The notes: a model not told the origin generated them from the letters alone. A stretch of DNA of 54,205 nt from Candidatus Epulonipiscium sp. (GCA_012519205.1 JAAYQR010000003.1:1-54205), one strand, 5' to 3'. Shown: positions 29,577 through 37,587, counted from the stretch's first letter. Numbers and translations are program-made.

Positions 29577-30938
29577 ATGATTAAACTTAAAAAGTTTGTA
29601 GCAATCGGACTAGCACTAATGTGCTCAATGTCCACAGTGACAGCTAAAGGAATGGACTTAAATCTAGTTATAAATGGTAGCACTGTTGTACCAACTGTAA
29701 AACCTTATGTAGATAAGGGCAGAACTATGGTACCACTTCGAGTAATCAGTGAGAGTCTAGGTGCCGAAGTATCCTACAATCAAAACACTAAAAGGATTAC
29801 TATCACAAAAGGTTCTAAAAAGATTGAAATGACACTAGGTGAGTACCAAGTAAAAATAGATGGTATAACTGAAGTCATGGACACAAAACCTGTAGTGAAA
29901 AATAATACAACAATGGTGCCATTACGTTTCATAAGCGAAGCCCTTAACTGTGATGTCGTTTATGATTCCAAGAAGTATACCGTAATTGTAACTGGTGACA
30001 TTTCGTCATCTGGAGGTGGTTCTGGTGGGAGCATATACATACCCGATGCACCAGTCATCACAGACGCTTGGGGTAGAAAAAGTAGAACTACTAATCTACC
30101 TAAGAATGCGAAACATTTTCCTTATATTGCCGAGGGAGTTCCGAATTGGTGTTACGAGCAACAACCTTGGAATGATAATTTTTTTGGTACTTGGGTTGTG
30201 GATAACGGAGTGAAAAATGCAAAACAAGTTTCGGCATTTCCACTAACCGCTATGGGTAACGAAACCAGTGACATACGTAGAGCCATGTTCACTTGTTACC
30301 CACTGTTGGATGAATTTATTGATGCTCAACTAAACTTCGACTACCGAACAGTTGATGAAGAAAAATTTGTAGACGTAATGCGTCGTTCCATAAACAAGTA
30401 CAGCATGAAATTAAGAACAGAACAAGCTGTTGAAGACCTTGCACGTGGTTATATCGAGTATGCAAAAACTTATAAAGTATCATCCAAGGTTGAATACCAG
30501 ATATTACCAGAAACTGCATGGATTTCTGCTGACGCAGATTTATCCTCATTTAAGGTTAGTGTGTGGATGAAACTAACCCCATTAACCGTCCCCTCTGAAT
30601 CAAGTAATAAGGTGTGGGATGACTTCGGTTCAATGTCAATTCAGAAAGATGGTACTCCACTCGAAACCTCAGCTTTAGAAGCAGGTAAAACATACGAAGG
30701 AATAGTAACCTACACATTCATGTATAATGATGACATCAAGGGCTACCAACTTCATTATAATGGAACCGAAGCCCTTTGTCAGATAAATCCTAAAAAAGAT
30801 TTATTAAATGGTGTAGCTCCTTCAATGAAAGACCCTAATCGCCAAGAAAAGTTCTGTTATGGTTGGATGAAAGAGGGCTTGCTTTTATCCCGCTATGAAC
30901 AAAAAGATTTGTGGAAGTACGAGGACTTTGACAAATAA
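29577..30938 (+). CDS. Secreted protein with copper-amine-oxidase N-terminal domain
   Basis: 453 residues. Signal peptide (1-24, hydrophobic core IGLALMCSMSTVTA). Residues ~28-140 carry two halves of the copper amine oxidase N-terminal-like domain (GRTMVPLRVISESLGAEV; TTMVPLRFISEALNCDV), which in clostridia is a surface stalk or wall-linked module, not an enzyme. A Ser/Gly linker (~144-152) leads to a ~300-residue domain I cannot assign, with four cysteines. Codon choice looks less AT-biased than in neighbouring genes, hinting at acquisition. ATG behind gagaggag. A terminator follows, then a TetR gene with operators. Confidence 0.7.
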   Translation: MIKLKKFVAIGLALMCSMSTVTAKGMDLNLVINGSTVVPTVKPYVDKGRTMVPLRVISESLGAEVSYNQNTKRITITKGSKKIEMTLGEYQVKIDGITEVMDTKPVVKNNTTMVPLRFISEALNCDVVYDSKKYTVIVTGDISSSGGGSGGSIYIPDAPVITDAWGRKSRTTNLPKNAKHFPYIAEGVPNWCYEQQPWNDNFFGTWVVDNGVKNAKQVSAFPLTAMGNETSDIRRAMFTCYPLLDEFIDAQLNFDYRTVDEEKFVDVMRRSINKYSMKLRTEQAVEDLARGYIEYAKTYKVSSKVEYQILPETAWISADADLSSFKVSVWMKLTPLTVPSESSNKVWDDFGSMSIQKDGTPLETSALEAGKTYEGIVTYTFMYNDDIKGYQLHYNGTEALCQINPKKDLLNGVAPSMKDPNRQEKFCYGWMKEGLLLSRYEQKDLWKYEDFDK

Positions 30939-30964
30939 TACATTGGAGGTGTTATATAGTTTAT

Positions 30965-31009
30965 GTGGGTCTTGTGCAAAAATTAACATTGCATGAGGCT
31001 CACTTTTTT
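30965..31009 (+). terminator. Terminator after secreted-protein gene
   Basis: GTGGGTCTTGTGCA (30965-30978) / TGCATGAGGCTCAC (30990-31003), 14 pairs including four G-T, loop of 11, then TTTTTT. Its 3' arm overlaps the -35 of the tetR promoter. Confidence 0.85.
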
Positions 31010-31017
31010 ATTATACT
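30989..31017 (+). promoter_or_regulatory. Promoter of TetR gene 31119
   Basis: -35 TTGCAT (30989-30994), 17 bp, -10 TATACT (31012-31017). The predicted start falls within the operator array beginning at 31022. Confidence 0.65.
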
Positions 31018-31021
31018 AGAT

Positions 31022-31097
31022 ATGAACTAGATTCATATGAACTAGATTCACGAGATACTAAATTAATACGAACCGCATTCACATGAACCCCATTCAT
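31022..31097. repeat. 15-bp operator array, ATGAA-N5-TTCAT
   Basis: Two adjacent copies of ATGAACTAGATTCA(T/C) at 31022-31036 and 31037-31051, a degenerate 16-bp gap, then ACGAACCGCATTCAC (31068-31082) and ATGAACCCCATTCAT (31083-31097). Each unit is a dyad (ATGAA/TTCAT). The array sits just after a -10 and before a TetR gene, the place for a repressor operator. Confidence 0.75.
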
Positions 31098-31118
31098 GAA
31101 ATAATAATGTATTAGTAG

Positions 31119-31655
31119 GTGATTAAAATTAGTAAAAAAGTAAATATAACAAAAGAATTTATAATTGAAACTGTAGGTAAGAGATATAAGTTAAAATATG
31201 AAGATATAAACATGAAAAAGATTGCAGATGAATGTGGGATATCTGTAGGACTATTGTATAAGTATTATCCTGCCAAGGATGATTTAATAAATGATATTTT
31301 TATGTCGGAATGGAATGAAATAAGAAAAGCACTAATATCAGAACAATCGAAATATGATGATGTAACTACCAAGCTTTGCCTATTGCAGTATAAAGTTCAG
31401 CATATACATAATAAATTTAGGAATGTTATTTATAATCTTTATGTAAGGGATAATTTTAATAAGTACCCTGATTTTTTCAATAGCATAGAAGAGATGATAG
31501 AATCTATTTTACAAGAGGGAAAAGCGTCTGCTAACATAAAACCTAAAATAGACATAAAAAAAATGGGTAAAATATTATCGTATAACATAATAATCTCCTT
31601 AAATGAAGAATTAGATTATTTTATATATTTTTTTAGGACTATACTTTTTTCATAG
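31119..31655 (+). CDS. TetR family regulator
   Basis: 178 residues. N-terminal helix-turn-helix NMKKIADECGISVGLLYKYYPAKDDLIND (first half ~residues 31-43). The C-terminal ligand domain is divergent. Start is uncertain: GTG at 31119 has only a weak Shine-Dalgarno. Likely binds the 15-bp array directly upstream and may also control the secreted-protein gene at 29577 (inference from a shared ATGAACTAG motif). Confidence 0.75.
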   Translation: MIKISKKVNITKEFIIETVGKRYKLKYEDINMKKIADECGISVGLLYKYYPAKDDLINDIFMSEWNEIRKALISEQSKYDDVTTKLCLLQYKVQHIHNKFRNVIYNLYVRDNFNKYPDFFNSIEEMIESILQEGKASANIKPKIDIKKMGKILSYNIIISLNEELDYFIYFFRTILFS

Positions 31656-31670
31656 AAGATAAAAAATGTA

Positions 31671-31679
31671 TGGTATAAT
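31671..31679 (+). promoter_or_regulatory. Promoter of HAD phosphatase gene (extended -10)
   Basis: TGgTATAAT at 31671-31679, ~55 bp before the ATG. The -35 region is weak. Confidence 0.5.
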
Positions 31680-31734
31680 ATAATTTATAAGGACAACATT
31701 ATCTACAATTATCTAAAATGAAAGGAAAAATAAA

Positions 31735-32541
31735 ATGACATACAAGATGCTAGTAACAGACATGGATGACACACTACTTAATGACGACTTAGAAATATCT
31801 TATGAAAACGAAGAGGCTATAAAAAAGGCTATGGAAAAGGGAGTCAGGGTAGTATTATGTTCAGGAAGGTCTACCACCTCTATGGATAAATATCTTGAGC
31901 AGCTCAATTTGAAAGAAAAAGGACAATATGGGATATCTTGTAATGGAGCAGTAATATTTGATACTATTACCCTTGAGCCTGTGGAACAAGAAAGTTTATC
32001 AAGGGAATATGCAAAATACCTATTTTCCTTTGCCAAAGATAGGGGCCTACATATTCAAACCTATCAAAATCATGATTTGATAGTAGAAAGAAAAAATGAA
32101 TATACTGATATGTATGCAGATATAACAGGGACTAAGCCCGTGGAAGTAGGAGATTTATTAAGTTGGATTAAGGAAGATGTCCTTAAGGTTCTTATTCAAG
32201 ATAACCATGAAAAATTACTAGAAGTAGCCAAGGAACTAGAAAACTGGGTTAAAGGGAAGGCTCATATGTATTTTTCCAAGCCGTTTTATTTGGAATTTAC
32301 CAGCATGAATGCAAATAAAGGCCTATTTGTAAAAAGGTTAAGGCAAAGATTAGGGTTTAAAAAGGAAGAAGTAATCTGTATAGGGGATAGTTTTAATGAC
32401 TTATACATGATAGAAGAAGGGGGCCTTGGGATAGCTGTAGCCAACGCTCATCCCGATATTAAGAAGGTAGCCGATTATGTGACACATAATGATAATAATC
32501 ATCATGTAATGAAAGAAGTAATTGAAAAGTTTATATTATAG
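31735..32541 (+). CDS. Cof-type HAD-IIB phosphatase
   Basis: 268 residues. HAD motif I is DMDDTLL (D9, D11), motif II is LCSGRS, and motif IV is CIGDSFNDLYMI (~216-227). The cap is of the IIB (Cof) type. These enzymes dephosphorylate sugar phosphates or related small molecules, and the substrate is not readable here. ATG behind gaaagga. Confidence 0.88.
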   Translation: MTYKMLVTDMDDTLLNDDLEISYENEEAIKKAMEKGVRVVLCSGRSTTSMDKYLEQLNLKEKGQYGISCNGAVIFDTITLEPVEQESLSREYAKYLFSFAKDRGLHIQTYQNHDLIVERKNEYTDMYADITGTKPVEVGDLLSWIKEDVLKVLIQDNHEKLLEVAKELENWVKGKAHMYFSKPFYLEFTSMNANKGLFVKRLRQRLGFKKEEVICIGDSFNDLYMIEEGGLGIAVANAHPDIKKVADYVTHNDNNHHVMKEVIEKFIL

Positions 32542-32557
32542 TGAATGTTAAACAAGT

Positions 32558-32599
32558 ACTCCTTAATAAAATATATAAAGAATGTATTAAGGAGTTTTG
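32558..32599 (+). terminator. Hairpin sequestering Shine-Dalgarno of the 66-residue gene
   Basis: ACTCCTTAATA (32558-32568) / TATTAAGGAGT (32585-32595), 11 perfect pairs, 16-base loop, then TTT. The AAGGAG Shine-Dalgarno for the ATG at 32602 lies in the 3' arm. It doubles as a terminator for the HAD gene. Confidence 0.8.
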
Positions 32600-32601
32600 C
32601 T

Positions 32602-32802
32602 ATGGAAGAATATAGGGAGATTTTAAAGAAGTTTCTTTATAACTTATTAGAGCAACTTTTGTTACTGATAATTATTATATTTATATTTGTCGGTATATAT
32701 ATACCCATTAGAAATACCGCAAAACAGATTAATGGTAACAGGGAAATAATCGATCAAATGAGAAAAAATAATTATGAAGTGGAAATAAAAGATAAAAAGT
32801 AG
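32602..32802 (+). CDS. Small single-pass membrane protein
   Basis: 66 residues: a charged N-terminus, one strong membrane helix rich in Leu/Ile (~residues 16-36), and a basic/acidic C-terminal tail. No family recognised. The frame extends to 32545, but AAGGAG at 32589-32594 marks the ATG at 32602. Expression is likely limited by the hairpin covering that site. Confidence 0.55.
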   Translation: MEEYREILKKFLYNLLEQLLLLIIIIFIFVGIYIPIRNTAKQINGNREIIDQMRKNNYEVEIKDKK

Positions 32803-32863
32803 GTACATCCTACTTTTTATCTTTTATTTTCCGTTTATAAAAAAAGGACATATATCATGTTCT

Positions 32864-33940
32864 TTAGGAAGTTAACAAATCCTCTATAACTATATCTAAA
32901 TTTTCATCCTTGCTTAAATCTATATATTGACCATCTTCTAACTCAACCAAAGGTCTAGTCGGCTTATTGGGGTAAAGATATATTATTTTTCCTTTTTGGT
33001 CTGTACTAAGATTAACCGTACATCCAATATAAAATGTAGCAATATTATTTAAAAAGGTAGACGCAATCTCGGGATCAATATTAAAAAAGCTTTCTCTAGA
33101 AATCATTTCAGCTGCCTTAAAAGGAGATATCCTTTTGTGGTAAGATCTATCCGATGTAAGGGCATCATAAATATCAGCGATGCTAATAATTTTCCCAAAC
33201 AGGTGAATTTGACTTCCCTTAATACCAAAGGGGTAGCCTGTACCATTTTCTTTTTCATGGTGCATCAAAACCCCATAAGCCACATTAGGGGTAAGACCAA
33301 TCATATCCTTTACGATCTCATAGCCGTGAACTGGATGTTGCTTTATTAATTCAAATTCTTTAACCGTGAGTTTTGCAGGTTTATTCAAAATCTCAAGAGG
33401 TATTTTGTATTTTCCAAGATCGTGAAAAAGGGCACTATAAGCTAATTGTTTTAAATCCTTGTCATTAAGAGATAGCCATTTTCCTAAGGTTGTGGAAAGG
33501 AGACAAACATTAACACAATGGGTATATGTGTATTCATCACAATTCTTGATGAGATTTAAACAATATAGAATATTATTTTTAGCAAAAATCTGTTCTAAAA
33601 GAGTATTGACGATGTTTCGAACAGTACTTATTTTCAAGGTTTTACCAAGTCTAACATCATAGGCAATCTGACGCATTATTTTTGTTGCTTCCTTGTAATA
33701 ATCCATATACAATATTTCATCAAATTTCACGGTTCTAACTAAATTATCGCTTATTTTATCATTGACAATTTCTAAAGTATATACATATTCAACATTATGT
33801 TCTATGAGCTTATCGATTACTTTTTGCTCAAATACATATCCCTTTTTTAAAAGCATATTTCCAAAGGGGCTGTCTAAATCCTTTCCAAGGATCATTCCCG
33901 GCTCTAGCATGTCGACAAGGGTCCTTCGAATATATTCCAT
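32864..33940 (-). CDS. HD-GYP domain protein, probable cyclic-di-GMP phosphodiesterase
   Basis: 358 residues: an N-terminal ~120-residue region similar to DUF3391-like lead domains, then HD-GYP. Metal ligands are HD (173-174 in LFHDLGK), H202/H205 in QHPVHGYE and HH (227-228), and the GYP loop is GTGYPFGIKG (233-242). The family hydrolyses cyclic di-GMP or related dinucleotides. With the flagellar block nearby, a motility role is plausible but not shown. Lagging strand, ATG behind tagggg. Confidence 0.9.
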   Translation of the reverse strand: MEYIRRTLVDMLEPGMILGKDLDSPFGNMLLKKGYVFEQKVIDKLIEHNVEYVYTLEIVNDKISDNLVRTVKFDEILYMDYYKEATKIMRQIAYDVRLGKTLKISTVRNIVNTLLEQIFAKNNILYCLNLIKNCDEYTYTHCVNVCLLSTTLGKWLSLNDKDLKQLAYSALFHDLGKYKIPLEILNKPAKLTVKEFELIKQHPVHGYEIVKDMIGLTPNVAYGVLMHHEKENGTGYPFGIKGSQIHLFGKIISIADIYDALTSDRSYHKRISPFKAAEMISRESFFNIDPEIASTFLNNIATFYIGCTVNLSTDQKGKIIYLYPNKPTRPLVELEDGQYIDLSKDENLDIVIEDLLTS

Positions 33941-34011
33941 ATGAACACCCCTAACATATAAGATACTATTATTTTATATAAAAGTAGTCTGAAAGTAAAG
34001 CAAAATCAATA

Positions 34012-34048
34012 AAAAAGACCTGGGCTTCAGGGGGGAGAAGCACCAGGT
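34012..34048 (-). terminator. Terminator of the ArsR gene
   Basis: On the minus strand, ACCTGG-tg-CTTC / GAAG-c-CCAGGT (34018-34048) with a C-rich loop, then TTTTTT (34012-34017). A second CCCCCC run lies just upstream. Further AT-rich dyads (34094-34129) lie between it and the gene. Confidence 0.85.
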
Positions 34049-34150
34049 TGAGGGGGGATTTAGCGATGTACCTTATATTGGGTACACTTACATAATAACC
34101 AATTTGATTAACTTATATACATGGTTATTAATATTTTTTAAAAAAATTAT

Positions 34151-34423
34151 TTATTGGAACAAAGCATTCATTATTTTGATAACATCTTCATTAATTACTT
34201 TATAAGTAATCTCCAAACCGCACCTGTCTCCTTCGATAATACCTGCAGATCTCAATTTTGAAATATGCTGAGAAACAGTAGATTGAGGGAGGCCAATACA
34301 ATTTTGCATGTAAGAAACATTACAGCCATCGTTTTCTAATAGCCCCTTTACAATACAAAGCCTAGCCGGGTGCCCTAAGGCCTTTAATAACTCTGATTTT
34401 TTTTCCAATGCCTTTATATCCAT
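34151..34423 (-). CDS. ArsR family winged-helix repressor
   Basis: 90 residues. Winged helix with GHPARLCIVKGLL and recognition helix LPQSTVSQHISKLR. Three cysteines (in DGCNVSYMQNC and GDRCG) could sense metal or sulfur species, but canonical ArsR/SmtB metal motifs are not evident. A perfect 16-bp AT palindrome lies just upstream. No obvious target gene adjoins it. Confidence 0.85.
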   Translation of the reverse strand: MDIKALEKKSELLKALGHPARLCIVKGLLENDGCNVSYMQNCIGLPQSTVSQHISKLRSAGIIEGDRCGLEITYKVINEDVIKIMNALFQ

Positions 34424-34445
34424 AAGATCACCCCAAAATTAGTTT

Positions 34446-34461
34446 TAATATTATAATATTA
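34446..34461. promoter_or_regulatory. Probable ArsR operator
   Basis: TAATATTATAATATTA, a perfect 16-bp palindrome 23 bp upstream of the ArsR start, in the promoter region. Autoregulation is inferred. Confidence 0.6.
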
Positions 34462-34519
34462 TGATAACATGAATAAGTCAATAAGATATTATTGGTTTTA
34501 TGGGTATATATGGAATATG

Positions 34520-34548
34520 TTGACAGAAGGCAAGGCACATGTTATACT
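34520..34548 (+). promoter_or_regulatory. tRNA-Ser promoter
   Basis: -35 TTGACA (34520-34525), 17 bp, -10 TATACT (34543-34548), ~20 bp before the tRNA. Confidence 0.85.
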
Positions 34549-34566
34549 GTTCAAGTATAATAATTT

Positions 34567-34656
34567 GGAGAAGTACTCAAGAGGCTGAAGAGGTGCCCCT
34601 GCTAAGGGTATAGGTCGGGCTAAACCGGCGCGAGGGTTCAAATCCCTCCTTCTCCG
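34567..34656 (+). tRNA. tRNA-Ser(GCU), CCA not encoded
   Basis: Same acceptor, D, anticodon (ctGCTaa) and T arms as the copy at 223-313, but the variable arm reads gggctaaaccgg instead of gagcaatcgg and is two bases longer. The bases after the discriminator G are TCCA, so CCA must be added by enzyme. Own promoter and terminator. Confidence 0.95.
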
Positions 34657-34660
34657 TCCA

Positions 34661-34694
34661 AATAACTCTGTTTAATTTCAGAGTTATTTTTTTA
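34661..34694 (+). terminator. Terminator after tRNA-Ser
   Basis: AATAACTCTG (34661-34670) / CAGAGTTATT (34679-34688), then a run of T. Confidence 0.92.
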
Positions 34695-34735
34695 TAGTCT
34701 TGATTTAGAATTTTTAGACTTTCACGTAGAAATAG

Positions 34736-34764
34736 TTGAAAAATGGAAAAATAATTGTTATACT
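34736..34764 (+). promoter_or_regulatory. Promoter of MarR gene
   Basis: -35 TTGAAA (34736-34741), 17 bp, -10 TATACT (34759-34764), ~50 bp before the ATG. Confidence 0.75.
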
Positions 34765-34817
34765 AGAATTTAAAAATAAACCTTTTTAGATAAAAATATA
34801 TATGTGGAGGGAAGGCT

Positions 34818-35255
34818 ATGAATGACATGATGATGAATTATCTAGCTGAGATCATAAGTAATATTTCAGATGCTCAAAGTGCAATATTGAAAGAAAAACA
34901 GCTACAGTATAAAATCACACCTAATGAAATGAGAATCATTGAAATCATTGGAACAAACTGCAAGCCTAAGATGATGAAAGATATTGCAGAACTTATGTCT
35001 ATGACTAAAGGTGGAATGACATTTTTGATTGACAAGTTAGAAGAAAAAAAGATGGCAAAAAGAAAACAGAATGATTCTGATAGAAGAGTTTTATACATTG
35101 AATTAACAGATATGGGGAAAGAGGTTTTTGAGGATTATAACAGGAATAAATATGCTATTTTATACCAGTTAGTTGAAAATATGAATTCTTCCACAAAAAA
35201 GTTAGTTGCGGAGGAATTTAACAAGACATTAAAAATGATTGAAGAATCTGTTTAA
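34818..35255 (+). CDS. MarR family transcriptional regulator
   Basis: 145 residues with the MarR winged helix: recognition region MKDIAELMSMTKGGMTFLID (~52-71) and wing KRKQNDSDRRVLYIELTDMGKE. Ligand and targets are unknown. A 59-residue gene follows 80 bp downstream behind a hairpin. ATG with a ggaggga Shine-Dalgarno. Confidence 0.88.
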   Translation: MNDMMMNYLAEIISNISDAQSAILKEKQLQYKITPNEMRIIEIIGTNCKPKMMKDIAELMSMTKGGMTFLIDKLEEKKMAKRKQNDSDRRVLYIELTDMGKEVFEDYNRNKYAILYQLVENMNSSTKKLVAEEFNKTLKMIEESV

Positions 35256-35286
35256 AGTCCGTACATATATTATTTTTAAATTATGT

Positions 35287-35337
35287 ATAGAACCATCTAA
35301 AAGTATCCAAACTAAGTTTGAATGGAGGTGGTTCTAT
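35287..35337 (+). promoter_or_regulatory. Hairpin covering the start of the 59-residue gene
   Basis: ATAGAACCATC (35287-35297) pairs with GGTGGTTCTAT (35327-35337): 11 pairs, one T-G, 29-base loop. The 3' arm spans part of the Shine-Dalgarno and the AT of the ATG at 35336. No T-run follows, so this looks like translational control rather than termination. Confidence 0.65.
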
Positions 35338-35515
35338 GAATAATAGAGAGTCTACAGCGAACCAAGAATACAAAGGTTCCGATTTAGAAATTGCAGATCA
35401 AGTACAAGCAGAAGTTACTGCAAATAAATCCCCAGATAAAACAAATAAGTCTAAAACAGAGATGGAGTTTGTAAGTAATTTTAATCCTGATGATTTTGAA
35501 GGAGATATACGCTAA
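35336..35515 (+). CDS. Small acidic hydrophilic protein
   Basis: 59 residues, rich in Asn, Lys, Asp and Glu, no membrane helix, no family recognised. It ends NFNPDDFEGDIR. The frame opens at a TTG (35318), but ggagg (35324-35328) favours the ATG at 35336. A good terminator follows, which supports a real gene. Confidence 0.5.
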   Translation: MNNRESTANQEYKGSDLEIADQVQAEVTANKSPDKTNKSKTEMEFVSNFNPDDFEGDIR

Positions 35516-35520
35516 TGCCT

Positions 35521-35547
35521 AAAGTAAAGTCTAAGACTTTACTTTTT
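35521..35547 (+). terminator. Terminator after small protein gene
   Basis: AAAGTAAAGTC (35521-35531), loop TAA, GACTTTACTTT (35535-35545), then T's. Confidence 0.88.
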
Positions 35548-35663
35548 ATTTTGTTTTTCTATATTTATTTGACAGTTTATATATTAGAATATACAATCTA
35601 AATTGGACTAAAGGGCAAAAAAAGTTACAAAATAATAATTAAAATTAGGAGAGGATGAAAACA

Positions 35664-36341
35664 ATGAGGACGCTTGTGGATAGTTTTTCATTAAGGGAAA
35701 TTAATTTTGCAAAAACAAGATTAAAGATTTTACAAGTAGTAAAAGAAAGGGTCCTTGAAAAGGATTTCGAAGAGGTTACAGTAGATGAAATATGTAGGTA
35801 TGCAGAAATATCTAGGGGGACTTTTTTTAATTATTTTCCTACTAAGAATGATATCTTTAAATATTATATAAGGATATGGAAAATAAAAATGGGTCTAGAA
35901 ATGGCTAAGCTTAATTTTAAAGAAAAGACAGCAGAAGGAAAACTAATTGTTTTATATAGTAAACTAATAGGAGAAAACAAGGAATTTCCAGGGTTTTTTA
36001 GGAATTACTTAAAACATATCATAGATGCAAAAGAAATCGATGATGAAATAAAGCTGACCCAAGCAGAATTTGCATATGAATTTCCTGAAGAGGAACTAGA
36101 TATCGATGAGATAGAAGCACTTAATAGCCTTTCTTTAGATAAGATTCTAAAAAATATTTTAAATGAAGGAATTATTAAGGGGGAGTTTAAAAAAGACTTG
36201 GATGTAGAAAATTCTTCTATGTTTCTTATCTCAATTTTCTTTAGTCCTATTATAATATACAGATTTATGAGTGAATCCTATGATTTAAGAGAGTATTATG
36301 AATACACCCTAGACCATTTGTTTCAAACTATAAAAGCATAA
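35664..36341 (+). CDS. TetR family regulator
   Basis: 225 residues. Helix-turn-helix VDEICRYAEISRGTFFNYFPTKNDIF in the first third, and a longer C-terminal domain of unknown ligand. An ATG nine bases earlier (35655) is in frame but only three bases from the aggag, so 35664 is preferred. No adjacent efflux pump is seen. Terminator follows. Confidence 0.85.
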   Translation: MRTLVDSFSLREINFAKTRLKILQVVKERVLEKDFEEVTVDEICRYAEISRGTFFNYFPTKNDIFKYYIRIWKIKMGLEMAKLNFKEKTAEGKLIVLYSKLIGENKEFPGFFRNYLKHIIDAKEIDDEIKLTQAEFAYEFPEEELDIDEIEALNSLSLDKILKNILNEGIIKGEFKKDLDVENSSMFLISIFFSPIIIYRFMSESYDLREYYEYTLDHLFQTIKA

Positions 36342-36349
36342 TACTTATA

Positions 36350-36393
36350 AAAACAATATGCGAAGTTAACATAAATTGGCATATTGTTTTTTT
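36350..36393 (+). terminator. Terminator after TetR gene
   Basis: AAAACAATATGC (36350-36361) / GCATATTGTTTT (36379-36390) followed by T's. Confidence 0.88.
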
Positions 36394-36401
36394 CTTTGTT
36401 A

Positions 36402-36430
36402 TTGACATAAAATAAAATATAAAATATAAT
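36402..36430 (+). promoter_or_regulatory. tRNA-Arg(UCG) promoter
   Basis: -35 TTGACA (36402-36407), 17 bp of A/T, -10 TATAAT (36425-36430). Both hexamers perfect. The leader to the tRNA is ~95 bases, which is long for a single tRNA. Confidence 0.88.
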
Positions 36431-36531
36431 TTACAGTGGGTTACAAGCAGTCCATAGTTTTAGTAAATATAAGAAAATATATAATCTAAGGGATTAGATA
36501 ATCAAGGATTATAGAATCAATTATGAAATAT

Positions 36532-36605
36532 GCACGCATAGCTCAGCTGGATAGAGCATCTGACTTCGGATCAGAGGGTCGAGGGTTCGAATCCTTCTGC
36601 GTGCG
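36532..36605 (+). tRNA. tRNA-Arg(UCG)
   Basis: 74-base cloverleaf: acceptor gcacgca/tgcgtgc, anticodon stem tctga/tcaga with loop ctTCGga, T-loop gttcgaatc, discriminator G, CCA not encoded. Followed by a terminator and the DUF3881 gene. Confidence 0.95.
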
Positions 36606-36607
36606 TT

Positions 36608-36636
36608 AAACCCCTATAGTTTCATAGGGGTTTTTT
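36608..36636 (+). terminator. Terminator after tRNA-Arg(UCG)
   Basis: AAACCCCTAT (36608-36617) / ATAGGGGTTT (36624-36633), then T's, just 20 bp before the next ATG. Translation of the downstream gene therefore needs readthrough or its own start within this short gap. Confidence 0.9.
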
Positions 36637-36655
36637 ATATAGGAAGGAGGTAATC

Positions 36656-37528
36656 ATGGGAACCTATATAAGTGCTGTAGGATTTAGCAGTATTAACAAA
36701 AAGAGGCAATGGGATATTTTAATTGATGAAGTTTTAAAAAACTCGGATAAACAACTTGTAACAAATCATGATGAAGAACATATTTTTATAGAGTACTATA
36801 AAGAATATGGAAAAGGCATGGGCGTTGTCCTAAGAGGTCTTTTAGATAATGATCAAGATATTGATTTGGAAACCTGCGATCCATATTTTGAGGCCAGGTA
36901 TACAGTAGATATAGCAGAGATAGAAATTGAAGAGGAAGAAGACGATTATTTTTATTTTGCTATTTATGAGGATGAGCAAAGTGGTTCAGAAATCGTTTTT
37001 CAGCTTCAAAATATAATAGAATACCTAGAAATTAAAGGGGATAAAGAGGTATTTATTGATGGAATTAAGATTGTGGGGTTGGCATCTAAGGGAACAGTCA
37101 TCCTTCCTGTAGAAAAAACGGACTCCGATGTAGAATATGAAAATGAACAAAATGAATGGAAAAAAGAGCTCTTTAAAAGAGCAAGGCAAGGGGATGAAGA
37201 GGCTAGAGAAATATTAGATATGGAAGCGGAAGAAGCAGCAGATATTATCGAAGAAAGGCTCCAAAATGAAGACTTCTTATCCGTGATAGAGGGATATTTT
37301 ATTCCAATTGATTATTTAGATGCAACGTATTCTCTTTTAGGAACAATTCAAGAAGTAGAAATAATAGAAAATAACCAAACAAAAGAAAAGGTTTATTGGA
37401 TGCTGGTTGAGACCATAGGTATGAAAATTGAAGTAGCAATTAATGCCAAAGAATTAGTTGGTAATCCTATGGTAGGTATGAGATTTATGGGAATGTGCTG
37501 GATGCAGGGGACAGTTATTTTTTCTTAA
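36656..37528 (+). CDS. DUF3881-like protein
   Basis: 290 residues, acidic, no membrane helix. The N-terminus YISAVGFSSINKKRQWDILIDEVL and overall size resemble DUF3881, an uncharacterised clostridial family. The C-terminal part has a beta-rich module ending in MVGMRFMGMCWMQGTVIF. Strong aggaaggagg Shine-Dalgarno. It sits between two arginine tRNA genes, with a terminator just upstream, so it may depend on readthrough from the tRNA promoter. Confidence 0.7.
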   Translation: MGTYISAVGFSSINKKRQWDILIDEVLKNSDKQLVTNHDEEHIFIEYYKEYGKGMGVVLRGLLDNDQDIDLETCDPYFEARYTVDIAEIEIEEEEDDYFYFAIYEDEQSGSEIVFQLQNIIEYLEIKGDKEVFIDGIKIVGLASKGTVILPVEKTDSDVEYENEQNEWKKELFKRARQGDEEAREILDMEAEEAADIIEERLQNEDFLSVIEGYFIPIDYLDATYSLLGTIQEVEIIENNQTKEKVYWMLVETIGMKIEVAINAKELVGNPMVGMRFMGMCWMQGTVIFS

Positions 37529-37552
37529 ATTTATAATTTATGAAATCAGTAC

Positions 37553-37581
37553 TTGACTTAGGAAACAAGTATCTGTAAAAT
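37553..37581 (+). promoter_or_regulatory. tRNA-Arg(CCU) promoter
   Basis: -35 TTGACT (37553-37558), 17 bp, -10 TAAAAT (37576-37581). Confidence 0.75.
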
Positions 37582-37587
37582 AATTAA

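Noticed and set aside
31022-31097. Tandem repeats considered as a CRISPR or minisatellite
   Set aside because: Units are 15 bp, directly adjacent, dyad-symmetric and have no unique spacers. A repressor operator fits better.
34012-34129. G-rich structured stretch considered as a novel ncRNA
   Set aside because: Read on the minus strand it is a normal intrinsic terminator for the ArsR gene. The remainder is AT-rich dyads.
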